The notes under the pieces were generated by a model, which was not told the origin of the DNA, did not search any database, and worked only from the letters and a program-made list of their open reading frames with translations. The translations under genes were made by a program, and so were the position numbers. A stretch of DNA of 64,000 nt from B1 sp964355075 (lineage in GTDB: Bacteria; Bacteroidota; Bacteroidia; UKL13-3), in assembly GCA_964355075.1 (NCBI GenBank), contig CAYHCF010000006.1, positions 54,533-118,532 on the forward strand, read 5' to 3'. Within the stretch, counting starts at the first letter, position 1. Each line of letters begins with the position of its first letter. This document shows, one piece after another, positions 32,877 through 41,608 of the stretch.

Positions 32877-34625
32877 TTAATTTAGTTGATATTGTTTTTT
32901 AAAGGTAGTTATTGTTACATGTTCAGCTTTAGCAGCAAAATCCCCATCGGAATGAATAGACAAATTAAATTTTGATGAAAAAAAATAGGTCGGAACCCTG
33001 ACATAAAATGCATATTGATTCATTTGGTTTGCTTGGGTTAATGGGTTCAATACCCGTATTTTGTTATGTTTAACGGAATCTCCGTATTGCAAATTTGAAT
33101 GAAGGGTAGCATTTACCCAGGATTCAAGTTTAAGCGTTGTTTCAATCTTTAGCCAAAATTCGGTCTCAGAATTAAATCCCGGTTTCTTGTCAAGATTCAC
33201 TTCTGCTATGGTTTGAGAGGAATCAGCAGTTAATTTTATATTGATAAGCGAATCCCTCTGGAAAATAATTTCTTTCTGATAATTCCTTTCATTACTGATC
33301 CATTCGTCGGTATCCAGCAAGCTCAAATCAAGGGGAGTTGGATCATTATTTAAATAAATTCTTTGATAATATTGTCGGTTCATATCATAGTAATGCAAGA
33401 TCATTTTATTGTACTGCTTGATTTGAAACAGGTTTACTCCAATCAGATAGAGTCCAATCAGATAAAATAAATAGCTATATTTTTTTGAGTTGATTTTATG
33501 AATAATGGAAGCCAGCGGAAGTGCAAACATCGGGTAACTTTGAACCAATGCCCTGGTTGAATAGCTGCCGCCATATCTCCAATCGGCCCAGGAAATAATT
33601 ATATAAATATTAAGCAAACAGAAATAAATAACAGATTTTTTGAAAGGATACTCCTTCATAAAAAACATGCCGACAATAAACAAAATAGTAACGGAAGTAT
33701 AAATAAACCAACCTTTTTCCCAACCAAATAATACCCTGAAAAATGGATTTAAAAAATACCATTTACTGCCAACATCATATATATAGGAACCTGTAGTTAT
33801 TTTCCAGTAAATAAGTTGTGGTAGTATTCCTATTATACCGAACAAAATAACGAATCCAATTTGATTTTTATGTTTCTTTACTAATTCCCATTTTTTGGTA
33901 GCTTGTTCTTTGGTATGCGTATTCCACATTAATGGAATAAACAACATGATGGCCTCAGTGGGTCGGCCAATGGTTGCCAGTCCGATAATGAATCCACAGA
34001 TGGAGGCGTCAAGGAAGCTTGGTTTATGATGCCATCGTATCGTAAAATAAATGATTAGCACATATAAAAAGAAAAGAGGGGCATGACTTTGTCCGTTATC
34101 AATAGCGGCATATTGAATGGCATTCGTTGCCAGTACCAATAGTAATAAAGTTATACTGCTGGTAGAATCACTGAAATAATTTAACAGAATTTTACGCAAC
34201 AAAAATATAGCCAGAATGAAATAGAATAAAATCCCGAATGAGACTGCATATTGGTAGGGAGGAGAAAAACCATCAGGAGGGTAATCACTGATATGGGCAA
34301 TTATATGGCCAATAATAAAAAACGGTAATTGCAAAATGGCAATTCCACCTAAGTATTTAAAAACAAAATTTCCGTTTTCCAGTCTGGAGGCTTGATATAT
34401 TTTCCCGCCGGAAAGAGAATAAGTACTGTCAATAGCAGGTAGCCATTCTAATTTGGAAACGTCATGGTAAATAAATACAGCAGGCAAATACATATAATAA
34501 CCCAGCGCATCCCATGTTGTAATTTTCAGCGTTTTATCGGAACCCATTCCTGAATATATAATCCGGTACTGAATAAGCAGGATGCCAATAATTATGCAGG
34601 AAATAAATGAATATTTATTTTTCAT
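32877..34625 (-). CDS. Multi-span membrane protein, GT-C/PMT-like glycosyltransferase candidate
   Basis: 582 residues. About eleven membrane spans and a soluble C-terminal region (about 440-582) rich in beta structure (WLKIETTLKLESWVNATLHS). Family-like segments include TWDALGYYMYLPAVF in the first loop, NGQSHAPLFFLY and FGWEKGWFIYTSV. Upstream of, and probably supplied by, the polyprenyl-phosphate GT2 at 32164. It has the best promoter in the window (TTTG-N19-TATGTTTG at 34682-34712). Confidence 0.7.
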   Translation of the reverse strand: MKNKYSFISCIIIGILLIQYRIIYSGMGSDKTLKITTWDALGYYMYLPAVFIYHDVSKLEWLPAIDSTYSLSGGKIYQASRLENGNFVFKYLGGIAILQLPFFIIGHIIAHISDYPPDGFSPPYQYAVSFGILFYFILAIFLLRKILLNYFSDSTSSITLLLLVLATNAIQYAAIDNGQSHAPLFFLYVLIIYFTIRWHHKPSFLDASICGFIIGLATIGRPTEAIMLFIPLMWNTHTKEQATKKWELVKKHKNQIGFVILFGIIGILPQLIYWKITTGSYIYDVGSKWYFLNPFFRVLFGWEKGWFIYTSVTILFIVGMFFMKEYPFKKSVIYFCLLNIYIIISWADWRYGGSYSTRALVQSYPMFALPLASIIHKINSKKYSYLFYLIGLYLIGVNLFQIKQYNKMILHYYDMNRQYYQRIYLNNDPTPLDLSLLDTDEWISNERNYQKEIIFQRDSLINIKLTADSSQTIAEVNLDKKPGFNSETEFWLKIETTLKLESWVNATLHSNLQYGDSVKHNKIRVLNPLTQANQMNQYAFYVRVPTYFFSSKFNLSIHSDGDFAAKAEHVTITTFKKQYQLN

Positions 34626-34681
34626 GACTCATTCGGCATTAAAAGGGAATCAGATTCTGTTCTTATCCGACACACTCTTGT

Positions 34682-34712
34682 CAAACATAATCATTTTTGT
34701 AAAATCTGCAAA
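34682..34712 (-). promoter_or_regulatory. Consensus promoter of the 34625-32164 operon
   Basis: On the minus strand, TTTG (34709-34712), 19-bp spacer and TATGTTTG (34682-34689), matching the Bacteroidota consensus exactly. Leader about 50 nt. Confidence 0.75.
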
Positions 34713-34778
34713 ATGCATGGAAAGAGAGAGAAATTGGATTTATTGAGCTTTTCTTTAATCATATTCAAAGAAAATATT

Positions 34779-34809
34779 TTTGGACATCGTAATTGAATTG
34801 ATATGTTTG
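34779..34809 (+). promoter_or_regulatory. Consensus promoter of the DUF2079 operon; fixes the gene start
   Basis: TTTG (34779-34782), 19-bp spacer, TATGTTTG (34802-34809): the same boxes and spacing as the divergent promoter 66 bp away. It overlaps the upstream in-frame TTG at 34780, which therefore cannot be the start. Confidence 0.75.
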
Positions 34810-34839
34810 TATTCAACTTGGTTTACGTATAAAGGTTCT

Positions 34840-36345
34840 ATGATGATTCGGGAAAAGTCTGTTTCATGCGCCAAAATTGCCAAAGGTTATTACCTGGTCA
34901 TGTTATTTTTTGCGTGTGTATTTTGTTTGGTATCATTTGTGAATCATTACCAGTTCAGAACCTATTCATTTGATCTGGGACTGTATAATCAGGCCATTTT
35001 TGATTATTCTCATGGAAGATTGAATCAATCAACTTTACTGGAACCTGATTTTCACCAGAGAAATCAACTGGCGGATCATTTCGATTTGTGGCTGATTTTA
35101 ATTTCCCCGCTTTATTATATTTTTGGTAATTCTACCCTTTTGCTGATTCAAATACTCGCCATTCTATTTGGCGGTTTGGGTATTTCAAAATCAACTGAAA
35201 CATTTAGTAACAATAAATGGATTCCCTTTCTCGCAATGATTCATTTTTTCAGTTTGTGGGGAATCTATGCTGCTCTGTCATTTGATTACCATAGCAATGT
35301 AATCGCAGCCATGTTTGTGCCCTGGCTATTTTATTTTTTGCAACGAAATAAAAGCATTCCTGCTGTATTGATGTTTGTTTTAATTCTTATTTGTAAGGAA
35401 AATATGGCGCTTTGGGCTGTGTTTATAGGCAGCGGTTTTGCATGGTATTACAGAAAGGATAAGTTGAAAAGAAATTTATGCCTGGGCCTTATGTTTTTTG
35501 CCATCCTGTATTTTGTTCTGGTAATGAAAATTTTTATGCCATCTTTTTCCATCGATAGCCAAAAATACATTCATTTTGACTTTAAGGCCTTAGGTTCAAA
35601 TTTCATGGAAGCGATACAAACTATTCTGCAAAGGCCAATTTACGCGGCATCCCTGTTATTTGAGAGTCCGTATATTCAGCATGAAACCTATTGGATTAAA
35701 ACAGAATTGTTTTCTTTTATTTTATTATGTGGAGGTTTTGCCCTGTTTTTTAATCCTGCATTTATATGGATGCTATTGCCCATTTTGGGTCAAAAATTGT
35801 TTAATGACGATTTCACCAAATGGGGAATTAATCACCAATATTCGATTGAGTTTGCACCCATACTGAGCCTGGCGTTATTTATCTGGATTACTCAGATAAA
35901 ATACAATAATAAAGTTAAAATAGCCCTGATTATGATAGCCATTACAATAGCTATGACTATCAAAGGTATGCAATCGCGTATCTCAATTTGGTATGATGAA
36001 AAGGATGAAAATATTTTCTGTATGAAACATTATCAAAGAGCCTTTGATATTAAAGAAATTCATAAGGTAATCAAACAGATCCCACCTGAATATTCTGTGA
36101 GTGCAAGTAGCACTCTGACGGCTCACCTGGCCGGACGAAAGCAAATTTATCAGTTTCCTTATATAAATAATGCTCAATTATTGTTGCTGTTAGCTGAGCC
36201 TGAAAGTTATTATCCTTTATCTGAAAGTGAATTCAAAACAAAATTTGTTGCGCTTCAGGCTGATAGCAACTATGTTTGCACGCTAAATCACAATCCATTT
36301 TATATTTTTGTGAGGAAGGATGTTTCGTTTTCTGTAAAGGATTGA
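34840..36345 (+). CDS. DUF2079 family multi-span membrane protein
   Basis: 501 residues from ATGATG at 34840, chosen because the promoter covers the upstream part of the frame. The DUF2079 signature is FDLGLYNQAIFDYSHGRLNQ, then DHFDLWLILISPLYYIFGNS and SFDYHSNVIAAMFVPWLFYF. About nine to ten spans. Distant GT-C relatives; presumed envelope glycan transferase, not demonstrated. Followed 15 bp later by a GT2 and an overlapping methyltransferase, all one transcript. Confidence 0.85.
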   Translation: MMIREKSVSCAKIAKGYYLVMLFFACVFCLVSFVNHYQFRTYSFDLGLYNQAIFDYSHGRLNQSTLLEPDFHQRNQLADHFDLWLILISPLYYIFGNSTLLLIQILAILFGGLGISKSTETFSNNKWIPFLAMIHFFSLWGIYAALSFDYHSNVIAAMFVPWLFYFLQRNKSIPAVLMFVLILICKENMALWAVFIGSGFAWYYRKDKLKRNLCLGLMFFAILYFVLVMKIFMPSFSIDSQKYIHFDFKALGSNFMEAIQTILQRPIYAASLLFESPYIQHETYWIKTELFSFILLCGGFALFFNPAFIWMLLPILGQKLFNDDFTKWGINHQYSIEFAPILSLALFIWITQIKYNNKVKIALIMIAITIAMTIKGMQSRISIWYDEKDENIFCMKHYQRAFDIKEIHKVIKQIPPEYSVSASSTLTAHLAGRKQIYQFPYINNAQLLLLLAEPESYYPLSESEFKTKFVALQADSNYVCTLNHNPFYIFVRKDVSFSVKD

Positions 36346-36360
36346 TTTTATTTGTTAACC

Positions 36361-37329
36361 ATGTTTACATCGCCGCAGATTTCTTTTGTGATTCCGCTCT
36401 ATAATGAGGAGGAAAATTTTGATGCGCTTATCGCACGTTTAAATCCTATTATGGATTCATTAAACAAGCTTTGTGAAGTGGTTTTGGTTGACGATGGCAG
36501 CAAGGATTTAACCCCTTTAAAAGCTGGCAATCTTGCGCTTTCCGATTCAAGATATCAGGCAGTTTTTCTTTCCCGCAATCACGGACATCAATTGGCATTA
36601 AGTGCCGGGTTTAAAATGGCAACGGGCACCGAAGCAGTCATGGTTCTGGATGGTGATTTACAAGATGCTCCTGAGATGATTTTTGAAATGTTGCTCAAAA
36701 TGAATGAAGGCTATGAAGTGGTTTATGGGGTGAGAAAAAACCGCAAAGAATCCTGGATAAAAAAATTGGCATATTTTTCTTTTTATCGTTTGATCCAAAT
36801 GCTGGCAAAGATTGATTTGCCACTGGATTCGGGAGATTTTGCACTTTTAAGCCGCAAAGTTGTGGATTACCTGAACCAAATGCCTGAACAAAACAGATAC
36901 CTGAGAGGAATGCGCGCCTGGGTTGGTTTTAAGCAAATTGGCATCCCTTATGAAAGAAGTGAAAGATATGCCGGAAATACCAAGTATTCCTTTCGCAAAC
37001 TACTGGATCTTGCCTATTGTGGAATTTTTAATTTCAGTGATTTCCCGATTAAATTTATCACACGCTTAGGAATAACAACCATTTTGATTTCGTTATTTTA
37101 CCTGGTATATGTTTTGATTTCGAAATTTTTCTACCAGAATGTCCCCACCGGATTTACAGCCACCTTTATGGCTATCGTATTGTTTAGTGGTGTCCAACTT
37201 ATATCTCTCGGCATCATCGGAGAATATGTTTTGAGAATATACCAGCAAAGTCAAAATCGACCCTTATTCATTATTGATAAAGTAATAAAAAATAAAACCC
37301 TTCATAATGGACAAGAACTATTATCTTGA
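36361..37329 (+). CDS. GT2 glycosyltransferase with two membrane helices, GtrB/ArnC-like
   Basis: 322 residues from ATG 36361 (TTG 36352 is in frame but less likely). ISFVIPLYNEEENF, VLVDDGSKDLT, VLDGDLQDAPEMI, PLDSGDFALLSRKVV and two C-terminal helices (FITRLGITTILISLFYLVYV and FSGVQLISLGIIGEYVLRIY). Probably attaches a sugar to undecaprenyl phosphate for the upstream DUF2079 protein. Its sequence is clearly paralogous to the C-terminal half of the fusion at 26780. Overlaps the next gene by 23 bp. Confidence 0.9.
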   Translation: MFTSPQISFVIPLYNEEENFDALIARLNPIMDSLNKLCEVVLVDDGSKDLTPLKAGNLALSDSRYQAVFLSRNHGHQLALSAGFKMATGTEAVMVLDGDLQDAPEMIFEMLLKMNEGYEVVYGVRKNRKESWIKKLAYFSFYRLIQMLAKIDLPLDSGDFALLSRKVVDYLNQMPEQNRYLRGMRAWVGFKQIGIPYERSERYAGNTKYSFRKLLDLAYCGIFNFSDFPIKFITRLGITTILISLFYLVYVLISKFFYQNVPTGFTATFMAIVLFSGVQLISLGIIGEYVLRIYQQSQNRPLFIIDKVIKNKTLHNGQELLS

Positions 37330-38050
37330 GTATTATGAGCTTGAGCGAACCAATTGGTGGTTTAGAGCAAGGCAGGAAATAATCAGGTCACAGATCGTAA
37401 AATTATTTGGCAACAGAAGGGATTTATCCATTTTGAATATCGGAGTGGCAACAGGTGCTTCCAGTATCATGTTACAGGAATTTGGAACCGTGAAATCAAT
37501 AGAATACGACCCTGATTGTTATCGGTTTGTGAAAGAAAATGTGGATATTGACATAGAACCGGGTTCAATATTGGAACTTAGATTTAAAGCAAATTCATAT
37601 GATCTGGTATGTTCATTTGATGTGATTGAACATGTTGAAGATGATAAGCTGGCAGCAACTGAAATGATGCGGGTATGTAAGCCCGATGGGTTTGTTTTTG
37701 TTACGGTTCCGGCCTTTATGAGTTTATGGAGTCATCATGATGAGGTTAACCACCATTGTCGCCGTTACCGAATGAACGAATTGAAATCCTTGTTTATTTC
37801 TTCAGGCCTTATTCAATTTTATTCTTATTTTAATTTTTTATTGTTTCTTCCGATTTATTTAATCCGAATCCTGAGCAAAATATTTCCTGTAATGTTTAAG
37901 CGCGAAGGCTCGGGTTCTGATTTTGGCATGTTTAAATCAAAAAGTTTAGATTCAATTTTACATAAATTGTTTATATTGGAGAAAGTCCCGTTAAAATTTG
38001 GAATAAAATTCCCATTCGGGGTCTCCGCGCTCCTGATCTGGAAAAAATAA
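37307..38050 (+). CDS. Class I SAM-dependent methyltransferase
   Basis: 247 residues. WWFRARQEIIRSQI start, motif I ILNIGVATGASSIML, acidic IEYDPDCYRFV, then DLVCSFDVIEHVEDDKLA and the post-motif RVCKPDGFVFVTVPAFMSLWS with HHDEVNHHCRRY. This pattern is common in methyltransferases next to polyprenyl-phosphate GT2 genes. A C-terminal hydrophobic stretch (FLLFLPIYLIRILSKIF) may bind the membrane. Translationally coupled to the GT2. Confidence 0.88.
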   Translation: MDKNYYLEYYELERTNWWFRARQEIIRSQIVKLFGNRRDLSILNIGVATGASSIMLQEFGTVKSIEYDPDCYRFVKENVDIDIEPGSILELRFKANSYDLVCSFDVIEHVEDDKLAATEMMRVCKPDGFVFVTVPAFMSLWSHHDEVNHHCRRYRMNELKSLFISSGLIQFYSYFNFLLFLPIYLIRILSKIFPVMFKREGSGSDFGMFKSKSLDSILHKLFILEKVPLKFGIKFPFGVSALLIWKK

Positions 38051-38072
38051 AAGCAAATGGTTTTTACGATCA

Positions 38073-38110
38073 GTCAACTGTCAACCGTCAACCGACAAGT
38101 CAACTGTCAA
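38073..38110 (+). repeat. Short direct repeat GTCAACTGTCAA between convergent genes
   Basis: The 12-mer occurs at 38073-38084 and 38099-38110 with related GTCAACC copies between; the second copy contains the stop codon of the HlyD-like gene. Small local duplication. Confidence 0.7.
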
Positions 38111-39474
38111 TCTTTCTTTCTGGCCTCAAACAATTCTTCTTTGCTTACTTTCTTTATCATGTCGCCATGCTTGAGCGTTTTGGAAATGCTGCTGTAGGGT
38201 CCCGAAATTATTTCCTCACCTTCCTTAACTCCCTCAATGATCTGAATTACTTTATCGTCCTGAATACCGGTTTTTACCTTTCGTATAGAAGCTTTATTAT
38301 TAACAACCAGGAATAAGACTTCAATATCATCTTTGCTTTTATCAACAACGATGGGTTTGGCATTATCCTTTTTTTCTTTGGTTTCAATAGTATCTAAAGC
38401 GCTCAGAGACCTGACAGTTACTGCCTCGATAGGTGCGGCTAATATATCTTTTATGCGTTCAGTTTGAATCTCAACACTGGCACTCATACCCGGCCTGAAA
38501 ACTGATTTTCTTTTGCCAAATTTCCGGGTAAGATCATCGTAACTGCTTCGGAGTATCCTGATTTTAACCACAAAATTAGTAACCTGATCGCTGGTGGTTA
38601 AGGCCGAAGTGGTTGCGCTATTGGCTATTTCAGTTACCAGACCTGTAAATTTCCGGTTCGGATAGGCATCCACTTCAATTTCTGCTGTATCATTTAAACC
38701 AACTTTTATGATATCATTCTCATTCACATCCACGCTAACCTCCATATCATTCAGGTTGGCAATACGCATCATTTCAGTTCCGGCCATTTGCGAAGTACCT
38801 ACTACCCGTTCGCCCTTCTCCACACTTAACTTGGATACAATTCCGCTAACAGGAGCAAATATTTCGGTTCGTGATAAACTTTTTCGGGATTCTTTTAAAG
38901 TAGCTTCAAAACTTTTAACATTAAATTCCGCCGCATTAATGGATTGCTTACTGGCTTCAACTTCAGCTTTTGCATTTAGGAAAGCGCTTTTGGCCGCATC
39001 AAACTCTGCATCGGAGATAAGCTTTTCGGCAAATAATTTTTGATTGCGTTCAAATGATTTGGCCAATTCATTGTATCGTGCTTCCGATTGAACCAACCGG
39101 GCTCGTGTGGTTGCAAGGTTTGCCTTGATATTATTTAAGGAGGCTTCCGATCGGTCTAATGCAGATTGATATAATTCCGGATCTATGCGAGCCATTAACC
39201 TTCCTGCAATAACTGAATCGCCTTCTTTTACATACAATTCCCTGATTTCACCTGAAACATCCGAACTTATTTTCACTTCTTTTTCGGGTTGAATCCGGCC
39301 ATTTGCCGAAACGGTTTCTATAATTGTTTTGCGTTCAACCTTAGCAATGGTTACCGCTATTCCTTCCTTTTTGCCAATCCACCCGGCTTGTTTGCCAATA
39401 ATGGCGAGTACAATCAAAACGCCAACCCCAATTCCTAAATATAGAAGTATTTTATTTTTTTTCTTTGTTGCCAT
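38107..39474 (-). CDS. Periplasmic adaptor (HlyD/MFP family) of a tripartite efflux system
   Basis: 455 residues. N-terminal helix (KILLYLGIGVGVLIVLAIIG) anchors it; lipoyl half-motifs VSANGRIQPEKEVKISSDVSGEI and IFAPVSGIVSKLSVEKGERV flank a long alpha-helical hairpin (about 110-195); beta-barrel and membrane-proximal domains follow. Pattern is that of MacA-like adaptors. Encoded 17 bp after a TolC-like gene. No ABC or RND pump gene follows on this strand, so the transporter partner must be elsewhere. Confidence 0.92.
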   Translation of the reverse strand: MATKKKNKILLYLGIGVGVLIVLAIIGKQAGWIGKKEGIAVTIAKVERKTIIETVSANGRIQPEKEVKISSDVSGEIRELYVKEGDSVIAGRLMARIDPELYQSALDRSEASLNNIKANLATTRARLVQSEARYNELAKSFERNQKLFAEKLISDAEFDAAKSAFLNAKAEVEASKQSINAAEFNVKSFEATLKESRKSLSRTEIFAPVSGIVSKLSVEKGERVVGTSQMAGTEMMRIANLNDMEVSVDVNENDIIKVGLNDTAEIEVDAYPNRKFTGLVTEIANSATTSALTTSDQVTNFVVKIRILRSSYDDLTRKFGKRKSVFRPGMSASVEIQTERIKDILAAPIEAVTVRSLSALDTIETKEKKDNAKPIVVDKSKDDIEVLFLVVNNKASIRKVKTGIQDDKVIQIIEGVKEGEEIISGPYSSISKTLKHGDMIKKVSKEELFEARKKD

Positions 39475-39491
39475 TTGATCAAATCTAATAA

Positions 39492-40943
39492 TTAATACAG
39501 GGGTTTACCTAAATAAAAATCCATAACTTTTCGTCTGAAAACCAATTCATATTTTGCCTGAGTATAATCGGCCTGAGCGCGAATGTAGCTATTTTTGGTA
39601 TTTAAGTAATCAGCCATATTCATGGCTCCTAATTCAAATTGTTTATCGGCAACTTCAAATGCTTCCTTATTAGCGTCTGCATTTTCTTTATTGGCTTCAA
39701 ATTTCTTGTAGGCCGATTTAAAGTCGACATAGGATTGAGCAATGCTACGGTACAAATTATTTCGTGTTAATTTTTCGCTGAGGCGGCTATTCTCCTGATT
39801 GATCGTACTTTTTTGAATGTTGTTATTTACACTCCATCCGTTAAAAATAGGTACAGATAAATTCAGGCTTATATTACTGCCCAGATTACGGTCGTATTGA
39901 TCTTTGAAGGATATCGTTTCGTAACTTGAATATCCAGAGGGAATATAGCTGTATACTGGAATAGCAGTACTATTATAATCTCCCGACCCGATTAAGGTCT
40001 TCGTCAGTATCGGTGATCCAACACCTGTTTTACTTTGCGTGCTGTAAAATGAGGATAAACTACCGGTTAATGATAATCTTGGCGAACGCTGACCTCTGGC
40101 AATATAATTTTGAAGTTCGGCGCTTCTTTTCCTTTGTTCGGCGGCAAGTATATCAGGGCTCCTTTTACTGTATTCATCAAAAATGGCTTCAATCGTTCCT
40201 GGCTCATCAGTTATTGCAAATTGTTCGGTATTTGGCATTATGATGGTATTTACGGGATCCGGTTTTACCTCTATCATTAACCACAATTCCAGGTAAGCCT
40301 GACTAACCGTATTTTCAGCATTAACCAATTGTAATTCCTCTCCTGCAAGTTGCGCCTTTAATTGCAGGTATTTGCTTTTATTACTGCTACCCAGATCGTA
40401 CATTTTTTGTTGACGCTCAACCTGAGCTTTCGTAGCTTCAATGCGTGTTGCAGCCGAATTTTTCAATTCAATACTTTGTAAAACCCTTAAGTAAGCATTG
40501 CAAACATTTAATGAAATAGCATTTTTTGTTTGCTCAAAATCTTTTTCACTTGCTTTCACGTTTGATTCCTGTAAACGAATAGTATTCGTTGTTTGAAAAC
40601 CATTAAACAGCGGCATATTGGCTGATACCCCAAATGAATTGGTTCTAAAAGAAACCCCTGCCTGAGCATTATTTGTTGAGGGGTTTATCGCAAAACCCGT
40701 CTGCCAATTATTGGTTGCACTTCCATTGATTGACGGTAATGCGGATAATTTACTTTGGAAATAGTCTGCCTTTATACTCTGTGTAGTTAATTTTTGTTGC
40801 TGTATGGTGATGTTTTTGCTTAAAGCCTGTTCAATACATGCTTGTAACGACCATACGTTTTCAACCTGTGCAAATAAATTACATTGGCAAAAAAAATGAA
40901 CACATAAAAGGATCGTATTTTTTCTTAATATTTGAACCATCAT
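39492..40943 (-). CDS. TolC-family outer-membrane efflux protein
   Basis: 483 residues. Signal peptide ending NLFAQ, then two OEP repeats with long helices: WSLQACIEQALSKNITIQQQ start, LPSINGSATNNWQTG, and the second repeat GSNISLNLSVPIFNGWSVNN with ADKQFELGAMNMADYLNTKN. Forms the exit duct for the adaptor encoded next. Promoter TTG-N21-TATTTTTG lies 34 bases upstream, overlapping the start of the divergent deacetylase gene. Confidence 0.92.
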   Translation of the reverse strand: MMVQILRKNTILLCVHFFCQCNLFAQVENVWSLQACIEQALSKNITIQQQKLTTQSIKADYFQSKLSALPSINGSATNNWQTGFAINPSTNNAQAGVSFRTNSFGVSANMPLFNGFQTTNTIRLQESNVKASEKDFEQTKNAISLNVCNAYLRVLQSIELKNSAATRIEATKAQVERQQKMYDLGSSNKSKYLQLKAQLAGEELQLVNAENTVSQAYLELWLMIEVKPDPVNTIIMPNTEQFAITDEPGTIEAIFDEYSKRSPDILAAEQRKRSAELQNYIARGQRSPRLSLTGSLSSFYSTQSKTGVGSPILTKTLIGSGDYNSTAIPVYSYIPSGYSSYETISFKDQYDRNLGSNISLNLSVPIFNGWSVNNNIQKSTINQENSRLSEKLTRNNLYRSIAQSYVDFKSAYKKFEANKENADANKEAFEVADKQFELGAMNMADYLNTKNSYIRAQADYTQAKYELVFRRKVMDFYLGKPLY

Positions 40944-40977
40944 TTCTAATTTGACTTTTTAATTTTTTTCAGCGGCA

Positions 40978-41009
40978 CAAAAATAATGTTTAAATACAGA
41001 ATACCTCAA
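40978..41009 (-). promoter_or_regulatory. Promoter of the tolC-hlyD operon
   Basis: On the minus strand, TTG (41007-41009), 21-bp spacer, TATTTTTG (40978-40985). The -33 element lies inside the first codons of the divergent deacetylase gene. Confidence 0.55.
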
Positions 41010-41606
41010 CTTCTTCAATTTGTAGCAGGAAACTATACATGGAAGGTTAAAACAACAGATAAAAAGTTGTTTTTGACCTTTGATGATGGTCCGCACCCAT
41101 TAATTACACCATGGGTATTAACACAATTAGCACAATATCAAGCAAAAGCAACTTTTTTTTGTGTTGGTGACAATGTCAGAAAATTCCCTGAAAACTATGC
41201 TGAAATACTTTCCTATCAACATTCGGTTGGAAATCACACCTATCATCACCTAAATGGCTGGAGAACAAATACCGAAGATTATATGAAAGACGTAAAGGAG
41301 GCTGCTCAATGGATTCATAGTCCCTTGTTTAGACCCCCATATGGACGGGTAAAGCCTGCTCAGGTAAGTAAGATAAAGCTGGATTTCCAAATAATTATGT
41401 GGAATTTTCTAAGTTGCGATTATGAACCAAATTTAAACAGGGAAAAAAGCCTAAATGCAATAAAGAAGGCTAAGGCCGGTAGCATTATCGTTTTCCACGA
41501 CAGTGAAAAAGCTTTTGAAAACCTGAAATTTTTATTGCCTCGCATTTTAACTTATTTTTCTGAGCTGGGTTTTACATTTGAATCTATCCCCTATTATAAT
41601 AAATAA
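40986..41606 (+). CDS. Polysaccharide deacetylase (CE4, NodB domain)
   Basis: 206 residues. NodB motifs: LTFDDGPHPLIT (metal Asp pair), VGNHTYHH (metal His), FRPPYGR, MWNFLSCDYE and FHDSEKA. No signal peptide is apparent. Removes acetyl groups from N-acetylated glycans or peptidoglycan. The next gene starts 3 bases later and is a processive GT2, so the pair probably makes and trims one glycan or glycolipid. Confidence 0.93.
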   Translation: MFKYRIPQLLQFVAGNYTWKVKTTDKKLFLTFDDGPHPLITPWVLTQLAQYQAKATFFCVGDNVRKFPENYAEILSYQHSVGNHTYHHLNGWRTNTEDYMKDVKEAAQWIHSPLFRPPYGRVKPAQVSKIKLDFQIIMWNFLSCDYEPNLNREKSLNAIKKAKAGSIIVFHDSEKAFENLKFLLPRILTYFSELGFTFESIPYYNK

Positions 41607-41608
41607 CC

